Source: Moraxella pluranimalium (lineage in GTDB: Bacteria; Pseudomonadota; Gammaproteobacteria; Pseudomonadales; Moraxellaceae). Taken from it: a stretch of 64,000 bases of DNA. Positions 56,063 through 64,000 of the stretch are shown one piece after another (the first letter of the stretch is position 1; the number at the start of each line of letters is the position of its first letter). The stretch covers positions 62,001 to 126,000 of the forward strand of contig NZ_MUYU01000015.1 of the NCBI RefSeq assembly GCF_002014825.1, written 5' to 3'. A program made the position numbers and the translations under genes. The notes below the pieces were generated by a model, which did no database searches, had not been told where the DNA came from, and worked only from the letters and a program-made list of their open reading frames with translations.

Positions 56063-58236
56063 CAGCCTGCAATCTTGTGCAATAAAGTCATCTGCGCATC
56101 ATGACCACCCGACGAAAGTGCCAAAGAATGCCATTCGCCAGTGCCTGATAGCTCCCACGCCTGCACTGTATCTTGTAGGTAGTTAATCAAGCCATCTTGA
56201 TAGATTTTCTTAAATAGCTTCTCATCCAGAATTGGGAACGCCACTTCGACACGGTGCAATAGATTTCGATCCATCAAATCAGCGCTTGAGCAGTACAGTC
56301 GCTCTTTACCACCATTTTCGACATCATTACCAAAATAATACACACGAGTATGCTCAAGGAATCGCCCCACCACCGAACGCACACGGATATTCTCAGACAA
56401 GCCCGCCACTTGCGGACGCAGACAGCAGATTGAGCGGACAATCAAATCAATCTCAACACCGGCACGGCTTGCTTCGTATAGCTTATTGATGATTTTTTTC
56501 TCGGTTAAGGCGTTAAACTTGAGAATCACTCGCCCTTTTTTGCCAGCTTTGGCATGAGCAATCTCATCATCAATCAGCTTCATCAAGGTGTCATGTAGCG
56601 TAAATGGTGCGTGTAGAATTTGTTTACATGGTAATGGACGACCCATACCAGTCAGCTGTTGGAACACGCCTGCCACATCTTCGCACACTTCGCTATTGGC
56701 GGTGAATAAGCCATAGTCGGTATAGGCTTTGGCATTGCCTGCGTGGTAGTTGCCCGTGCCTAGATGCACATAGCGACGGATTTTGCCATTTTCACGGCGG
56801 ACAATCAGCATCATCTTGGCGTGTGTCTTGTAGCCGACGATGCCATAGACCACGACCGCACCTGCTTCTTGGAGCATATTAGCAACGGCAATGTTACTTG
56901 CTTCATCAAAACGAGCACGCAGCTCAATCACCGCTGTGACTTCTTTGCCATTACGGGCAGCGGCAGCGAGTGCTTGGACGATTTCGGAGTTTACGCCCGA
57001 GCGATAAATCGTCTGCTTGATGGCAAGCACATCCGGGTCACTAGCCGCTTGCCAAAGCAGATTCACCACAGGATTAAAGGCATGAAACGGATGATGCACA
57101 AGCACATCTTGCTTAGCAATCGCACTAAACATCGAGCCTGTCTCATTCATATCAATCTCACGGAACGCCTTTGGAATGGCAGGCGTAAACGGCGCGAACT
57201 TGAGCTCAGGACGATTAAAGCTGGTCAATAATCGGGTCAAATTCACCGGACCATTGACACGGTACAATTGGTCATCAGACAAATCAAACTGATTTAATAG
57301 AAAATCGCTCACTTCTTGCGGACAATTGGTCGTCACCTCTAGGCGTACTTCATGGCCAAAGCGGCGATTGTCAAGCTCACCCTCCAATGCCTTAGCGATA
57401 TCATCCACATCATCAGCCAGTGCCAAATCCGCATTACGAGTCAAGCGGAACTGATTGCACCCTGTGACTTTCATACCAAGGAATAACTCGCCGACATTTT
57501 CATGAATCACCGCCGATAGCATGACGTGATGCTCTTTGCCATCAGTCAGCTCATCAGGCAGACGAATCACTCGGGGCAATGAGCGCGGCGCAGGGACAAT
57601 GGCATATTTGATATCACGACCAAAGGCATCTTTACCCTCTAGGCTGACGATAAAGCACAAGGATTTATTGACAAGGCGTGGGAATGGATGCGCAGGGTCA
57701 ATACTGATCGGTGTCAGCACAGGCATGACTTGGCTAAAGAAATACTCACGCATCCATGCACGCTGATCATCATCAAGTTCATCACGCTTAAGATAACGAA
57801 TCTCATGCTTGGCAAGCTCAGGCAAAATATCTTCATTCAAAATCCGATACTGCTCATCCACCGCAGTATGCGCAATCTCGCTAATCTTATGCAGCAGCTC
57901 GCTTGGCTTACGTCCATCTAGGCTACTCACCTGATCGCCCTGCTTTAGCTTTTGTAATAAGCCTGCGACACGAATCTCAAAAAACTCATCCAAATTTGAC
58001 GAAAAAATCGTCAAAAAGAACATCCGCTCAAGCAGTGGATGGCGTGGATTGGTCGCTTGGGCAAGCACTCGTAGCTGAAAGCGCAACGCAGACAAATCAC
58101 GATTGATATAACAATCAGGCGAAAATCCACCTTCTTCATCAAATAGCTGGTCAATCTGGGTCAAATGATTTGGCTGTGTGGCAACCAAGGCAACTGCCTG
58201 CGTCTCTTGTGCTGATAATTGGACGGTCTGTGTCAT
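56062..58236 (-). CDS. ppk: polyphosphate kinase 1
   Basis: Makes inorganic polyphosphate from ATP on the inner membrane. The 724-residue product starts [13 protein letters not shown] at 58236 with an AAGGA Shine-Dalgarno; the frame runs on to 58314. It has the N-terminal [19 protein letters not shown] and [21 protein letters not shown]. The phospho-His region [16 protein letters not shown] contains the catalytic His, and [22 protein letters not shown] a second His. [12 protein letters not shown] and [21 protein letters not shown] (partial wording) follow. Downstream ppx is absent; instead ychJ follows. Confidence 0.95.
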   Translation of the reverse strand: MTQTVQLSAQETQAVALVATQPNHLTQIDQLFDEEGGFSPDCYINRDLSALRFQLRVLAQATNPRHPLLERMFFLTIFSSNLDEFFEIRVAGLLQKLKQGDQVSSLDGRKPSELLHKISEIAHTAVDEQYRILNEDILPELAKHEIRYLKRDELDDDQRAWMREYFFSQVMPVLTPISIDPAHPFPRLVNKSLCFIVSLEGKDAFGRDIKYAIVPAPRSLPRVIRLPDELTDGKEHHVMLSAVIHENVGELFLGMKVTGCNQFRLTRNADLALADDVDDIAKALEGELDNRRFGHEVRLEVTTNCPQEVSDFLLNQFDLSDDQLYRVNGPVNLTRLLTSFNRPELKFAPFTPAIPKAFREIDMNETGSMFSAIAKQDVLVHHPFHAFNPVVNLLWQAASDPDVLAIKQTIYRSGVNSEIVQALAAAARNGKEVTAVIELRARFDEASNIAVANMLQEAGAVVVYGIVGYKTHAKMMLIVRRENGKIRRYVHLGTGNYHAGNAKAYTDYGLFTANSEVCEDVAGVFQQLTGMGRPLPCKQILHAPFTLHDTLMKLIDDEIAHAKAGKKGRVILKFNALTEKKIINKLYEASRAGVEIDLIVRSICCLRPQVAGLSENIRVRSVVGRFLEHTRVYYFGNDVENGGKERLYCSSADLMDRNLLHRVEVAFPILDEKLFKKIYQDGLINYLQDTVQAWELSGTGEWHSLALSSGGHDAQMTLLHKIAG

Positions 58237-58418
58237 GATAAAATCCTTGAGTTGTTCTGATAATATCGCACCGATAGCAAGGTGCAATTTTCGCCGATCA
58301 AATCGATGGTTCATAAAAATTATAAAGGTTCATTAGTCATTTTACTGGATTTGGCGGACTGTTTCAATACAGCCAAAGCACGCATAAAGCACACATCACA
58401 CACCCAATTACACCCTAT

Positions 58419-59108
58419 TTATTGGGGCAAGACGGCACTGTTCATGCGTCTTAGAATGATACGCTGTTTGCTTTTTAGGCGTTTGGCGGTGAGACGCTTG
58501 CCGTAGTATTTGGGATTGGGCAGTAGACTAATCAGTAGCGCTGACTGCTCACGGCTTAATTTACTGGCAGGTTTTTTGAAATAATGCCATGCCGCCGCTT
58601 CGATGCCATAGATACCTTCGCCAAATTCAGCGACATTTAGATATACTTCTAAGATGCGTTTTTTGCTCCATAAGGCTTCCATCATCACGGTGATGATGGC
58701 TTCTTCGCCCTTTCGGATGTATGAGCGATGCGATGTCAAAAACAGATTTTTGGCAAGCTGTTGACTAATCGTAGAGCCACCGACAGACACCGCACCTTCG
58801 GCTTCATTGGCTTTCATCGCTGCTTGAATACTATTAAAATCAAAGCCATTATGCGTCGCAAAAGTCCCATCTTCGCTTGCGATGGCGGCTTGCTTGGTGG
58901 ATTTGGCGATTTTGTCATAATCCACCCAAGTCTGTGTCACGCTCCCGCCTGACAGCCTATGCCATACCATAAACGCAGAATTGGTCACAGGCACAGCACT
59001 ACCGACTGCCAATAGACCTGCCACCATCACATGAAAGCCGATGAACAGACCCAAAAGTGGCATCAATACCCATTTTAAAACCGTCCGAAACACGCTACAA
59101 TACTCCAT
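58419..59108 (-). CDS. mtgA: monofunctional biosynthetic peptidoglycan transglycosylase
   Basis: Inner-membrane GT51 enzyme that polymerises lipid II into glycan strands. The 229-residue product has one N-terminal membrane helix (VLMPLLGLFIGFHVMVAGLLAV) and then the GT51 motifs: AIASEDGTFATHNGFDF (motif 1 with the catalytic Glu), GGSTISQQLAKNLFL (motif 2), RKGEEAIITVMMEALWSKKRILEVYLN (motifs 3 and 4) and FGEGIYGIEAAAWHYFKKPASKL (motif 5). It lacks a transpeptidase domain. Between ppk and the divergent glutaredoxin-like gene. Confidence 0.94.
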   Translation of the reverse strand: MEYCSVFRTVLKWVLMPLLGLFIGFHVMVAGLLAVGSAVPVTNSAFMVWHRLSGGSVTQTWVDYDKIAKSTKQAAIASEDGTFATHNGFDFNSIQAAMKANEAEGAVSVGGSTISQQLAKNLFLTSHRSYIRKGEEAIITVMMEALWSKKRILEVYLNVAEFGEGIYGIEAAAWHYFKKPASKLSREQSALLISLLPNPKYYGKRLTAKRLKSKQRIILRRMNSAVLPQ

Positions 59109-59197
59109 AATCTAATCTAGCTATTGTACATGATTTGAGCTGACAATTCGCTGTTTTCTAACACCATTTTTCTAAATAAATTCAATCTAATTTTCTT

Positions 59198-59593
59198 ATG
59201 TTTACACTCAATAATAAAATCCATTTATCCAATCTAAAAAACAATCGCCATGCCTTGACATCCATATCGTCCGATGACTTTGCATCTTTGCGTCGTGAAT
59301 TACTTACCTGCTTACAAGTCAATGATGATGACAGTCATGAGCACACCTGGTATTTACTCGGTACTGATGGCTGTCATCTGTGTCAAGACGCCCAGACTTG
59401 GATGAGCTTTGTGCTTAAGACGCAGCCCAATCCACCGACGCTTACTCGCCTTGAGATTATGAACACCAAAGACATCACACTGCTGGACACTTTGGGTAAG
59501 TATATTCCGATTCTCATCACACCAACCAAACTGCTTTGTTATCCATTTTCGGTGATGGATATCAATCAGCTATTAACAAAAAGTGTATCATAG
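59198..59593 (+). CDS. glutaredoxin-like protein (DUF836 family)
   Basis: A 131-residue protein. After a 45-residue variable part it has YLLGTDGCHLCQDAQTWMSFVL, with the CxxC motif of the DUF836 thioredoxin-fold group (which starts with a G-T-x-x-C-H-L-C pattern), and DTLGKYIPILITPTKLLCYPF, with the cis-proline region (YIPIL). It probably is a small redox or iron-sulfur-linked protein, but no substrate is known. The ATG at 59198 is the only clear start; a Shine-Dalgarno is weak. It is divergent from mtgA. Confidence 0.8.
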   Translation: MFTLNNKIHLSNLKNNRHALTSISSDDFASLRRELLTCLQVNDDDSHEHTWYLLGTDGCHLCQDAQTWMSFVLKTQPNPPTLTRLEIMNTKDITLLDTLGKYIPILITPTKLLCYPFSVMDINQLLTKSVS

Positions 59594-59614
59594 ATTGTCG
59601 TCAGAACTATAAAA

Positions 59615-59658
59615 AAGCCCAATATTTAATGATAACCCAATAAGCAATTATTGGGCTT
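59615..59658 (+). terminator. terminator of the glutaredoxin-like gene
   Basis: AAGCCCAATA (59615-59624) pairs with TATTGGGCTT (59649-59658), with a long 24-base loop; no strong T-run follows. Confidence 0.55.
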
Positions 59659-59693
59659 GGGCATTGAGCGTTTGTCAAAATCTTGCAGTTGTA

Positions 59694-59720
59694 TTGACAA
59701 GTTTACAAAAACGCTACAAT
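59694..59720 (+). promoter_or_regulatory. likely promoter of lldP
   Basis: TTGACA (59694-59699), 15-base spacer, TACAAT (59715-59720). The -35 is consensus; the spacer is short. Confidence 0.6.
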
Positions 59721-59917
59721 TAGCACATCGGTCGATGCCTTGACTATACAATTATTATCTATTTGATTTTATTAATAAAAAATTTAAAAATGCACAATTT
59801 TCATACAGTTTATTCATTAAATAAATGACAACTATATCTTGCAGTAACTATAGCGACATATTTATTTTTAAAAGCCGAAACTGTAAAATTGCCTAGAATT
59901 TATTTCAATCAATACCG

Positions 59918-59966
59918 CCTGCCATGTCCGTGCTTGTATTTTTTGGGCATGGTAGGTTGTTTTTTT
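59918..59966 (+). terminator. terminator-like hairpin in the lldP leader
   Basis: CCTGCCATGTCC (59918-59929) pairs over all 12 positions (two G-U) with GGGCATGGTAGG (59945-59956), followed by TTG and seven T. It lies about 200 bases after the promoter and 87 before the lldP ATG, so full-length transcripts must pass it. No gene on the opposite strand needs it. Confidence 0.75.
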
Positions 59967-60052
59967 CTTTGTGGTTTTGTTGTATTTTGAGTCATTAAAA
60001 AACAGCAGATAAACAATCTTTTTTTTCGTCATTGACGATACAAGGAGTGTGT

Positions 60053-61807
60053 ATGTATACTTTTTTGGCGATGTTGCCAATTATTATCGTATTCGTACTG
60101 TTAGTTGTGATGCGTCTGCCTGCAAAATACGCCATGAGCTTGGCTTATCTTGCAACGGCGGCATTGTCGTATTTTGTTTGGCAAACGAGCGGTAACCAAG
60201 TTGCCGCTGCCACCATCCATGGTGTGCTGACCGCTGTCAATGTTTTATTTATCGTTTTTTCTGCGATTCTCATCCTAAATACCCTAAAAGAAAGCGGCGC
60301 TATCACCGCGATCCGCCGTGGTTTTATGGATATTTCACCTGACCGCCGTGTACAGATGATCATTGTGGCGTGGCTATTTGGCTGCTTGATCGAAGGCTCT
60401 ACCGGTTGGGGTACGCCATCAGCGGTCGCAGCACCACTACTATTGGCACTTGGCTTCCCTGCGATGGCGTGTGTCATGGCAGTGCTTATCATCCAATCCA
60501 CGCCTGTCTCCTACGGTGCAGTCGGTACGCCACTGCTGATCGGTGTCAATTCAGGTCTTGAAAACAAAGAAGATGTGGCAAATGCGCTGGCATCTGTGGG
60601 TAAAGATTTGCCTGCTTATATCTTTGATATTTCAGGTAATGTTGGCTTTATTCATGCGGCGGTCGGTTTCTTGATTCCGCTGATTCTATGTGGTTTCTTA
60701 ACCCGTTTCTTTGGTGAGAAGCGTTCATTCACCGAAGGTCTAAAAGCAGCGCCATTTGCGATCTTTGCCGGCCTTGCCTTTACTGTGCCATATTTCTTGA
60801 CTGCCAAATTCATCGGCCCTGAGCTACCATCGATCGTCGGCTCGATCGTCGGTATGGCGCTAGTCATCCCTGCAGCTAAGCGTGGTTTTTTAACGCCAAA
60901 AGAGACTTTCGACTTTGGCCCACGAGAGAACTGGGATAAAGAATGGGTGAGCGAACTTGCCGTCACCAACACTGATGAAAAGAATGCGCCGAACTTCTCA
61001 GTACTGCGTGCGTTTTCACCTTATTTGATCATCATTGCGATTTTGATCATCACCCGTACCATCAAGCCACTAAAAGCATGGCTAAACTCAGATGCGGTCA
61101 CCATCGCCTACACCAACATCCTAGGCACGACCATCACCAACAAGACTCAGCTTCTGTACTCTCCAGGTACGGTACTGCTATTGGTGTCAATCATCTGTAT
61201 TTTCTTGTTTAACATGAAAGGCGATATGGTCAAAAAGAGCTGGTCAGCTTCTGCCAAGACAATGCTTGCCGCAGCACCTGCACTGCTATTTTCTGTACCA
61301 ATGGTACAAGTCTTCATCAACTCAGGTACAGCGCCTGATGCTGCGGTGCAGATGCTGGCGATGCCAAAAGTTTTGGCAACGGCTGCAGCTGGTGCGTTTG
61401 AAGGTATGTGGCCACTGGTATCACCTTGGATTGGTGCGCTAGGTGCGTTTATCGCAGGCTCAAACACTGTATCAAACATGATGTTTGCCCATTTCCAATG
61501 GGGTACAGCTACCCAAATCGGTCTGGATGTCGCCAATGCTGGTAAAGTTGTCGCGCTACAAGCGGTCGGCGGTGCAGCTGGTAACATGATTTCTGTGCAT
61601 AATGTCGTCGCTGCCTGTGCGGTTGTTGGTCTTGTGAACCGTGAAGGTTACGTCATCCGTAAGACATTGATTTCGATGAGCTATTATGTCATCCAAGCAG
61701 GTCTCATCGGTATGGCGCTGATCTTTAGCCCAATGTGGTGGATCGGTGCTGTGGCATGGCCTGTCCTATTCTTGCTTGTGATGAGCAAGACAGGTGCCAA
61801 AGCCTAA
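60053..61807 (+). CDS. lldP: L-lactate permease
   Basis: Lactate/proton symporter of the LctP family, 584 residues with about 13-14 membrane helices. It has the N-terminal MYTFLAMLPIIIVFVLLVVMRLPAKYAMSLAY. Other segments: GSTGWGTPSAVAAPLLLALGFP (family signature), IIQSTPVSYGAVGTPLLIGV, and the GAFIAGSNTVSNMMFAHFQ and QAVGGAAGNMISVHNVVAACAVVGL parts of the second half. The ATG at 60053 has a perfect AAGGAG five bases upstream; the frame continues to 60032. Next gene is lldD, 222 bases downstream with a terminator between, so cotranscription is partial at most. Confidence 0.95.
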   Translation: MYTFLAMLPIIIVFVLLVVMRLPAKYAMSLAYLATAALSYFVWQTSGNQVAAATIHGVLTAVNVLFIVFSAILILNTLKESGAITAIRRGFMDISPDRRVQMIIVAWLFGCLIEGSTGWGTPSAVAAPLLLALGFPAMACVMAVLIIQSTPVSYGAVGTPLLIGVNSGLENKEDVANALASVGKDLPAYIFDISGNVGFIHAAVGFLIPLILCGFLTRFFGEKRSFTEGLKAAPFAIFAGLAFTVPYFLTAKFIGPELPSIVGSIVGMALVIPAAKRGFLTPKETFDFGPRENWDKEWVSELAVTNTDEKNAPNFSVLRAFSPYLIIIAILIITRTIKPLKAWLNSDAVTIAYTNILGTTITNKTQLLYSPGTVLLLVSIICIFLFNMKGDMVKKSWSASAKTMLAAAPALLFSVPMVQVFINSGTAPDAAVQMLAMPKVLATAAAGAFEGMWPLVSPWIGALGAFIAGSNTVSNMMFAHFQWGTATQIGLDVANAGKVVALQAVGGAAGNMISVHNVVAACAVVGLVNREGYVIRKTLISMSYYVIQAGLIGMALIFSPMWWIGAVAWPVLFLLVMSKTGAKA

Positions 61808-61820
61808 TCACTCATACCAA

Positions 61821-61852
61821 AAAAGTGGGTTTGGTCACTCAAGCCCACTTTT
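61821..61852 (+). terminator. terminator of lldP
   Basis: AAAAGTGGG (61821-61829) pairs with CCCACTTTT (61844-61852), 13 bases after the lldP stop. The T-run is short. Confidence 0.65.
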
Positions 61853-62029
61853 ATGATTTTTGTAAGTATTATTCGAAAACCGCAAATCAGCTATTGCCGT
61901 ATATGATATAAAGCGAGTAAAATAGTCAGCTGTTGCGTGAAGTTTTATTTTGATAAGAAATTCAGCAGATGAATTTTTTATTAAAACAAAATTTATTCAT
62001 AGACAAATAACCAATAAAGAGAATTTATT

Positions 62030-63238
62030 ATGGCAGATTTAAGTAAAATTACCGAAATCGAAGATTTGCGCCGTATTGCCGAGCGTAAAGTTCCCCGTAT
62101 GTTCTACGATTATGTGGACTCAGGCTCGTGGACACAGACCACCTATCGCAACAACGAAACCGACTTTGACCGCATCAAACTGCGTCAGCGTGTCCTTGTG
62201 GATATGGAAGGTCGCAGCCTAGCCACCAAGATGATTGGTCAAGATGTCTCAATGCCTGTTGCCATCGCACCGACTGGCTTTACAGGTATGATGTGGGCAG
62301 ATGGCGAAATCCATGCCGCACGCGCCGCTGAGAAATTTGGTATCCCATTCTCACTATCTACCATGTCAATCTGCTCGATTGAAGATGTGGCTGAGAACAC
62401 CACCAAGCCATTTTGGTTCCAGCTGTATGTCATGCGTGACAAAGAGTTTATGGAAAATCTAATCAAGCGTGCCAAAGCTGCCAACTGTTCGGCACTAATT
62501 TTGACTGCTGACCTACAAGTGCTTGGTCAACGCCACAAAGACATCAAAAATGGTCTGTCAGCACCACCAAAACCAACGCTAAAAAACATCCTAAATCTGA
62601 TGACCAAGCCTGAATGGTGCTTTAATATGCTAGGCACTAAGCGTCATACATTCCGTAATATCGCAGGCCATGCCAAAGGTGTTACCGACCTATCAAGCTT
62701 GTCATCATGGACAGCTGAGCAGTTTGACCCAAGCCTAAACTGGGATGATGTCGCACGCATCAAAGAACTATGGGGCGGCCCGCTCATCATCAAAGGCATC
62801 ATGGAACCTGAAGATGCTATCCTAGCCGCTCGCTCAGGCGCTGATGCGATGGTTATCTCAAACCACGGCGGTCGTCAGCTAGATGGCGCACCATCATCAA
62901 TCGCTGCACTATCTGACTGCGTACAAGCCGCTCACGCTGAGAACTCAAACTGTGAAGTATGGCTAGACTCAGGCATCCGCTCAGGTCAAGATGTCCTAAA
63001 AGCCATTGCTCTAGGCGCAAAAGGCACGATGATCGGTCGCTCGTTCCTATATGGTCTTGGTGCTTATGGTGAAGATGGTGTCCGCCGTGCACTAGAAATC
63101 ATCTACAAAGAGTGCGACATCACGATGGCATTCTGCGGCCATACCAATATCAATACCGTGACTGATGACATCTTTGTCAAAGGCACTTATGAGCATCTAA
63201 AATCAGGCAATCCGCACATCACGCCAATTCGTTGGTAA
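62030..63238 (+). CDS. lldD: L-lactate dehydrogenase (FMN, quinone-linked)
   Basis: Membrane-associated FMN enzyme that oxidises L-lactate to pyruvate and feeds electrons to the quinone pool. The 402-residue product has the alpha-hydroxyacid oxidase fold: ERKVPRMFYDYVDSGSWTQ, VDMEGRSLATKMIGQDVSMPVAIAPTGFTG (in part), IPFSLSTMSICSIEDV and FQLYVMRDKEF. LIIKGIMEPEDAI and the active-site SNHGGRQLDGAPSSIAAL (catalytic His) follow, then DSGIRSGQDVLKAIALGAKGTMIGRSFLYGLGA for FMN phosphate. AGAGAA precedes the ATG. It partners lldP. No LldR regulator is adjacent. Confidence 0.96.
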   Translation: MADLSKITEIEDLRRIAERKVPRMFYDYVDSGSWTQTTYRNNETDFDRIKLRQRVLVDMEGRSLATKMIGQDVSMPVAIAPTGFTGMMWADGEIHAARAAEKFGIPFSLSTMSICSIEDVAENTTKPFWFQLYVMRDKEFMENLIKRAKAANCSALILTADLQVLGQRHKDIKNGLSAPPKPTLKNILNLMTKPEWCFNMLGTKRHTFRNIAGHAKGVTDLSSLSSWTAEQFDPSLNWDDVARIKELWGGPLIIKGIMEPEDAILAARSGADAMVISNHGGRQLDGAPSSIAALSDCVQAAHAENSNCEVWLDSGIRSGQDVLKAIALGAKGTMIGRSFLYGLGAYGEDGVRRALEIIYKECDITMAFCGHTNINTVTDDIFVKGTYEHLKSGNPHITPIRW

Positions 63239-63278
63239 GTTGTGGCAAGCTGAATACTGATAGCTCAATCACCAAAAT

Positions 63279-63309
63279 AAATACCGCCGTGTTTGACATG
63301 GCGGTATTT
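63279..63309 (+). terminator. intrinsic terminator of lldD
   Basis: AAATACCGCC (63279-63288) pairs with GGCGGTATTT (63300-63309), followed by a T-run. Confidence 0.88.
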
Positions 63310-63395
63310 TTATTCAATCAATGGCTGGTTTATACTAGATTTATGCTAGACGATAACGCTTGATACAGAATGACAAATGACAAACAACAGTCAAA

Positions 63396-64000
63396 TCACC
63401 CCACCATTGCCACCATCAGCCGATCGTAGGCGATTTTTTCTTGGATATTTTGCTTAAGCCCTGCTTGCACATCATCAAGCACCATCAAAAACTGCTCAAG
63501 ATACGCTTGGCTAAGCATCATCTTGGCAGTGATGTTTGGCGTATCAATATCCTTATGCAGTCTTGGCAAACCAAGTAGCACTCGCCACAGCTCGATCAGC
63601 ATCAGCCGTGATAGCCCGATGAAAGCTTGTAAGTCAAGCTTGTCTTGCCAATAATCACTAGCAGCAATCGGACTGCGTGATTTACTCTGCAATGCCATCA
63701 TGGTCTTGAGCCACAGCTCTCGATAGCCAAACCACTCGCTTTGTCGCAGTGTGAGCGCTTGTAGTGGCGCACCATCGCAGATGGTAAGCATCATCTGAGC
63801 AGTATCACCATCCATATACGCACCCAAAAAATCCACTACACACGCATGATCAATCTGCGACAAGGGCAGTCGTTGCACACGGCTTTTGATAGTGGGTAAT
63901 AGTCGTGATGGATGATGGCTTAGCAGTATCAAAAATACGCCATCTCTAGGCTCTTCGAGTGTTTTTAATAAGGCATTCGCCGCCCCTATGGTCAAGGTGT
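63396..64000 (-). CDS. holB: DNA polymerase III subunit delta prime, C-terminal part (cut by window edge)
   Basis: Clamp-loader subunit. The 5' end of the gene lies beyond the right edge; about 201 C-terminal codons are present. The visible part begins LTIGAANALLKTLEEPRDGVFLILLSHHPSRLLPTIKSRVQRLPL, in pieces: AANALLKTLEEP and LSHHPSRLLPTIKSRVQ are the sensor 1 and SRC-like (here KSRVQ) parts of the AAA+ domain. The remaining C-terminal helical region (residues about 90-200) fits the delta prime collar domain but is weakly conserved. It is convergent with lldD. The neighbour tmk, common upstream, is not visible. Confidence 0.88.
   Translation of the reverse strand, partial: TLTIGAANALLKTLEEPRDGVFLILLSHHPSRLLPTIKSRVQRLPLSQIDHACVVDFLGAYMDGDTAQMMLTICDGAPLQALTLRQSEWFGYRELWLKTMMALQSKSRSPIAASDYWQDKLDLQAFIGLSRLMLIELWRVLLGLPRLHKDIDTPNITAKMMLSQAYLEQFLMVLDDVQAGLKQNIQEKIAYDRLMVAMVG

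Larger units (their letters stand above)
59594..60052. other. lldP leader region
   Basis: This 459-base gene-free stretch holds a terminator (59615-59658), a promoter (59694-59720) and a leader of about 325 bases with a strong terminator-like hairpin (59918-59966) before lldP. The rest is AT-rich without an open frame of note. The leader could be an attenuator or metabolite-sensing element; I recognise no known riboswitch class. Confidence 0.6.

Overview
The window looks like a chromosomal segment of a gammaproteobacterium of the family Moraxellaceae, most likely Moraxella or a close relative. This rests on gene content (rpsF-rpsR-rplI, ispG-hisS-yfgM-bamB-der, ThiI with a rhodanese domain, a FabR-like TetR, UbiH), moderate GC content and heavy use of the leucine codon CTA in highly expressed genes. 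The species is an inference. No tRNA, rRNA, insertion sequence, prophage or CRISPR array was seen. Almost all the DNA is core metabolism and maintenance, with a few small AT-rich accessory inserts.

Layout. 1-1,939 (minus strand): rplI (cut by the window edge), rpsR and rpsF behind a good sigma70 promoter, then a membrane protein and a YcgL protein. 2,130-8,364 (plus): a tandem glycine riboswitch followed by gcvT, gcvH and gcvP. Three AT-rich unrelated genes interrupt this set: a membrane protein between gcvT and gcvH, and a secreted protein resembling a polymorphic-toxin C-terminal domain plus a small acidic protein between gcvH and gcvP. 8,400-12,400: a small secreted protein, fxsA, ruvC, a META/DUF4377 lipoprotein and a TerD-domain protein. 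12,490-17,270 (minus): a Na/Pi cotransporter, a YgeA-type racemase, lrgB, lrgA and ubiH. 17,500-24,000: an MFS transporter, an orphan Phd-like antitoxin, rep, an AAA/DUF4143 ATPase preceded by three 33-bp-spaced palindromic repeats, a DUF333 lipoprotein and ispB.

24,190-32,780: a DAHP synthase whose promoter carries a palindrome over the -35 box, an Smr protein, an NCS2 purine permease, glnK-amtB, lpxB-rnhB and a secreted SGNH-like protein. 32,790-41,850 (minus): der, bamB, yfgM, hisS, an inserted HTH/nuclease-like gene translationally coupled to hisS, ispG, rlmN and ndk. 42,358-53,306 (mostly plus): DUF485-actP, an MFS transporter, ychF, a His-rich MliC-like lipoprotein, a FabR-like regulator, an exonuclease III with a long N-terminal tail and the gltIJKL transporter. 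53,418-59,108 (minus): thiI, a secreted protein overlapping ychJ, ppk and mtgA. 59,198-64,000: a glutaredoxin-like protein, lldP with a long leader holding a terminator-like hairpin, lldD and the 3' part of holB.

The metabolic theme is use of small acids and amino acids as carbon and nitrogen sources: glycine cleavage, acetate, lactate and glutamate/aspartate uptake, and ammonium uptake. The most interesting points are the putative toxin-immunity-like pair inside the gcv genes, the 33-bp repeat array next to the AAA/DUF4143 gene, the HTH/PD-(D/E)XK gene fused into the hisS transcript, and the attenuator-like lldP leader.
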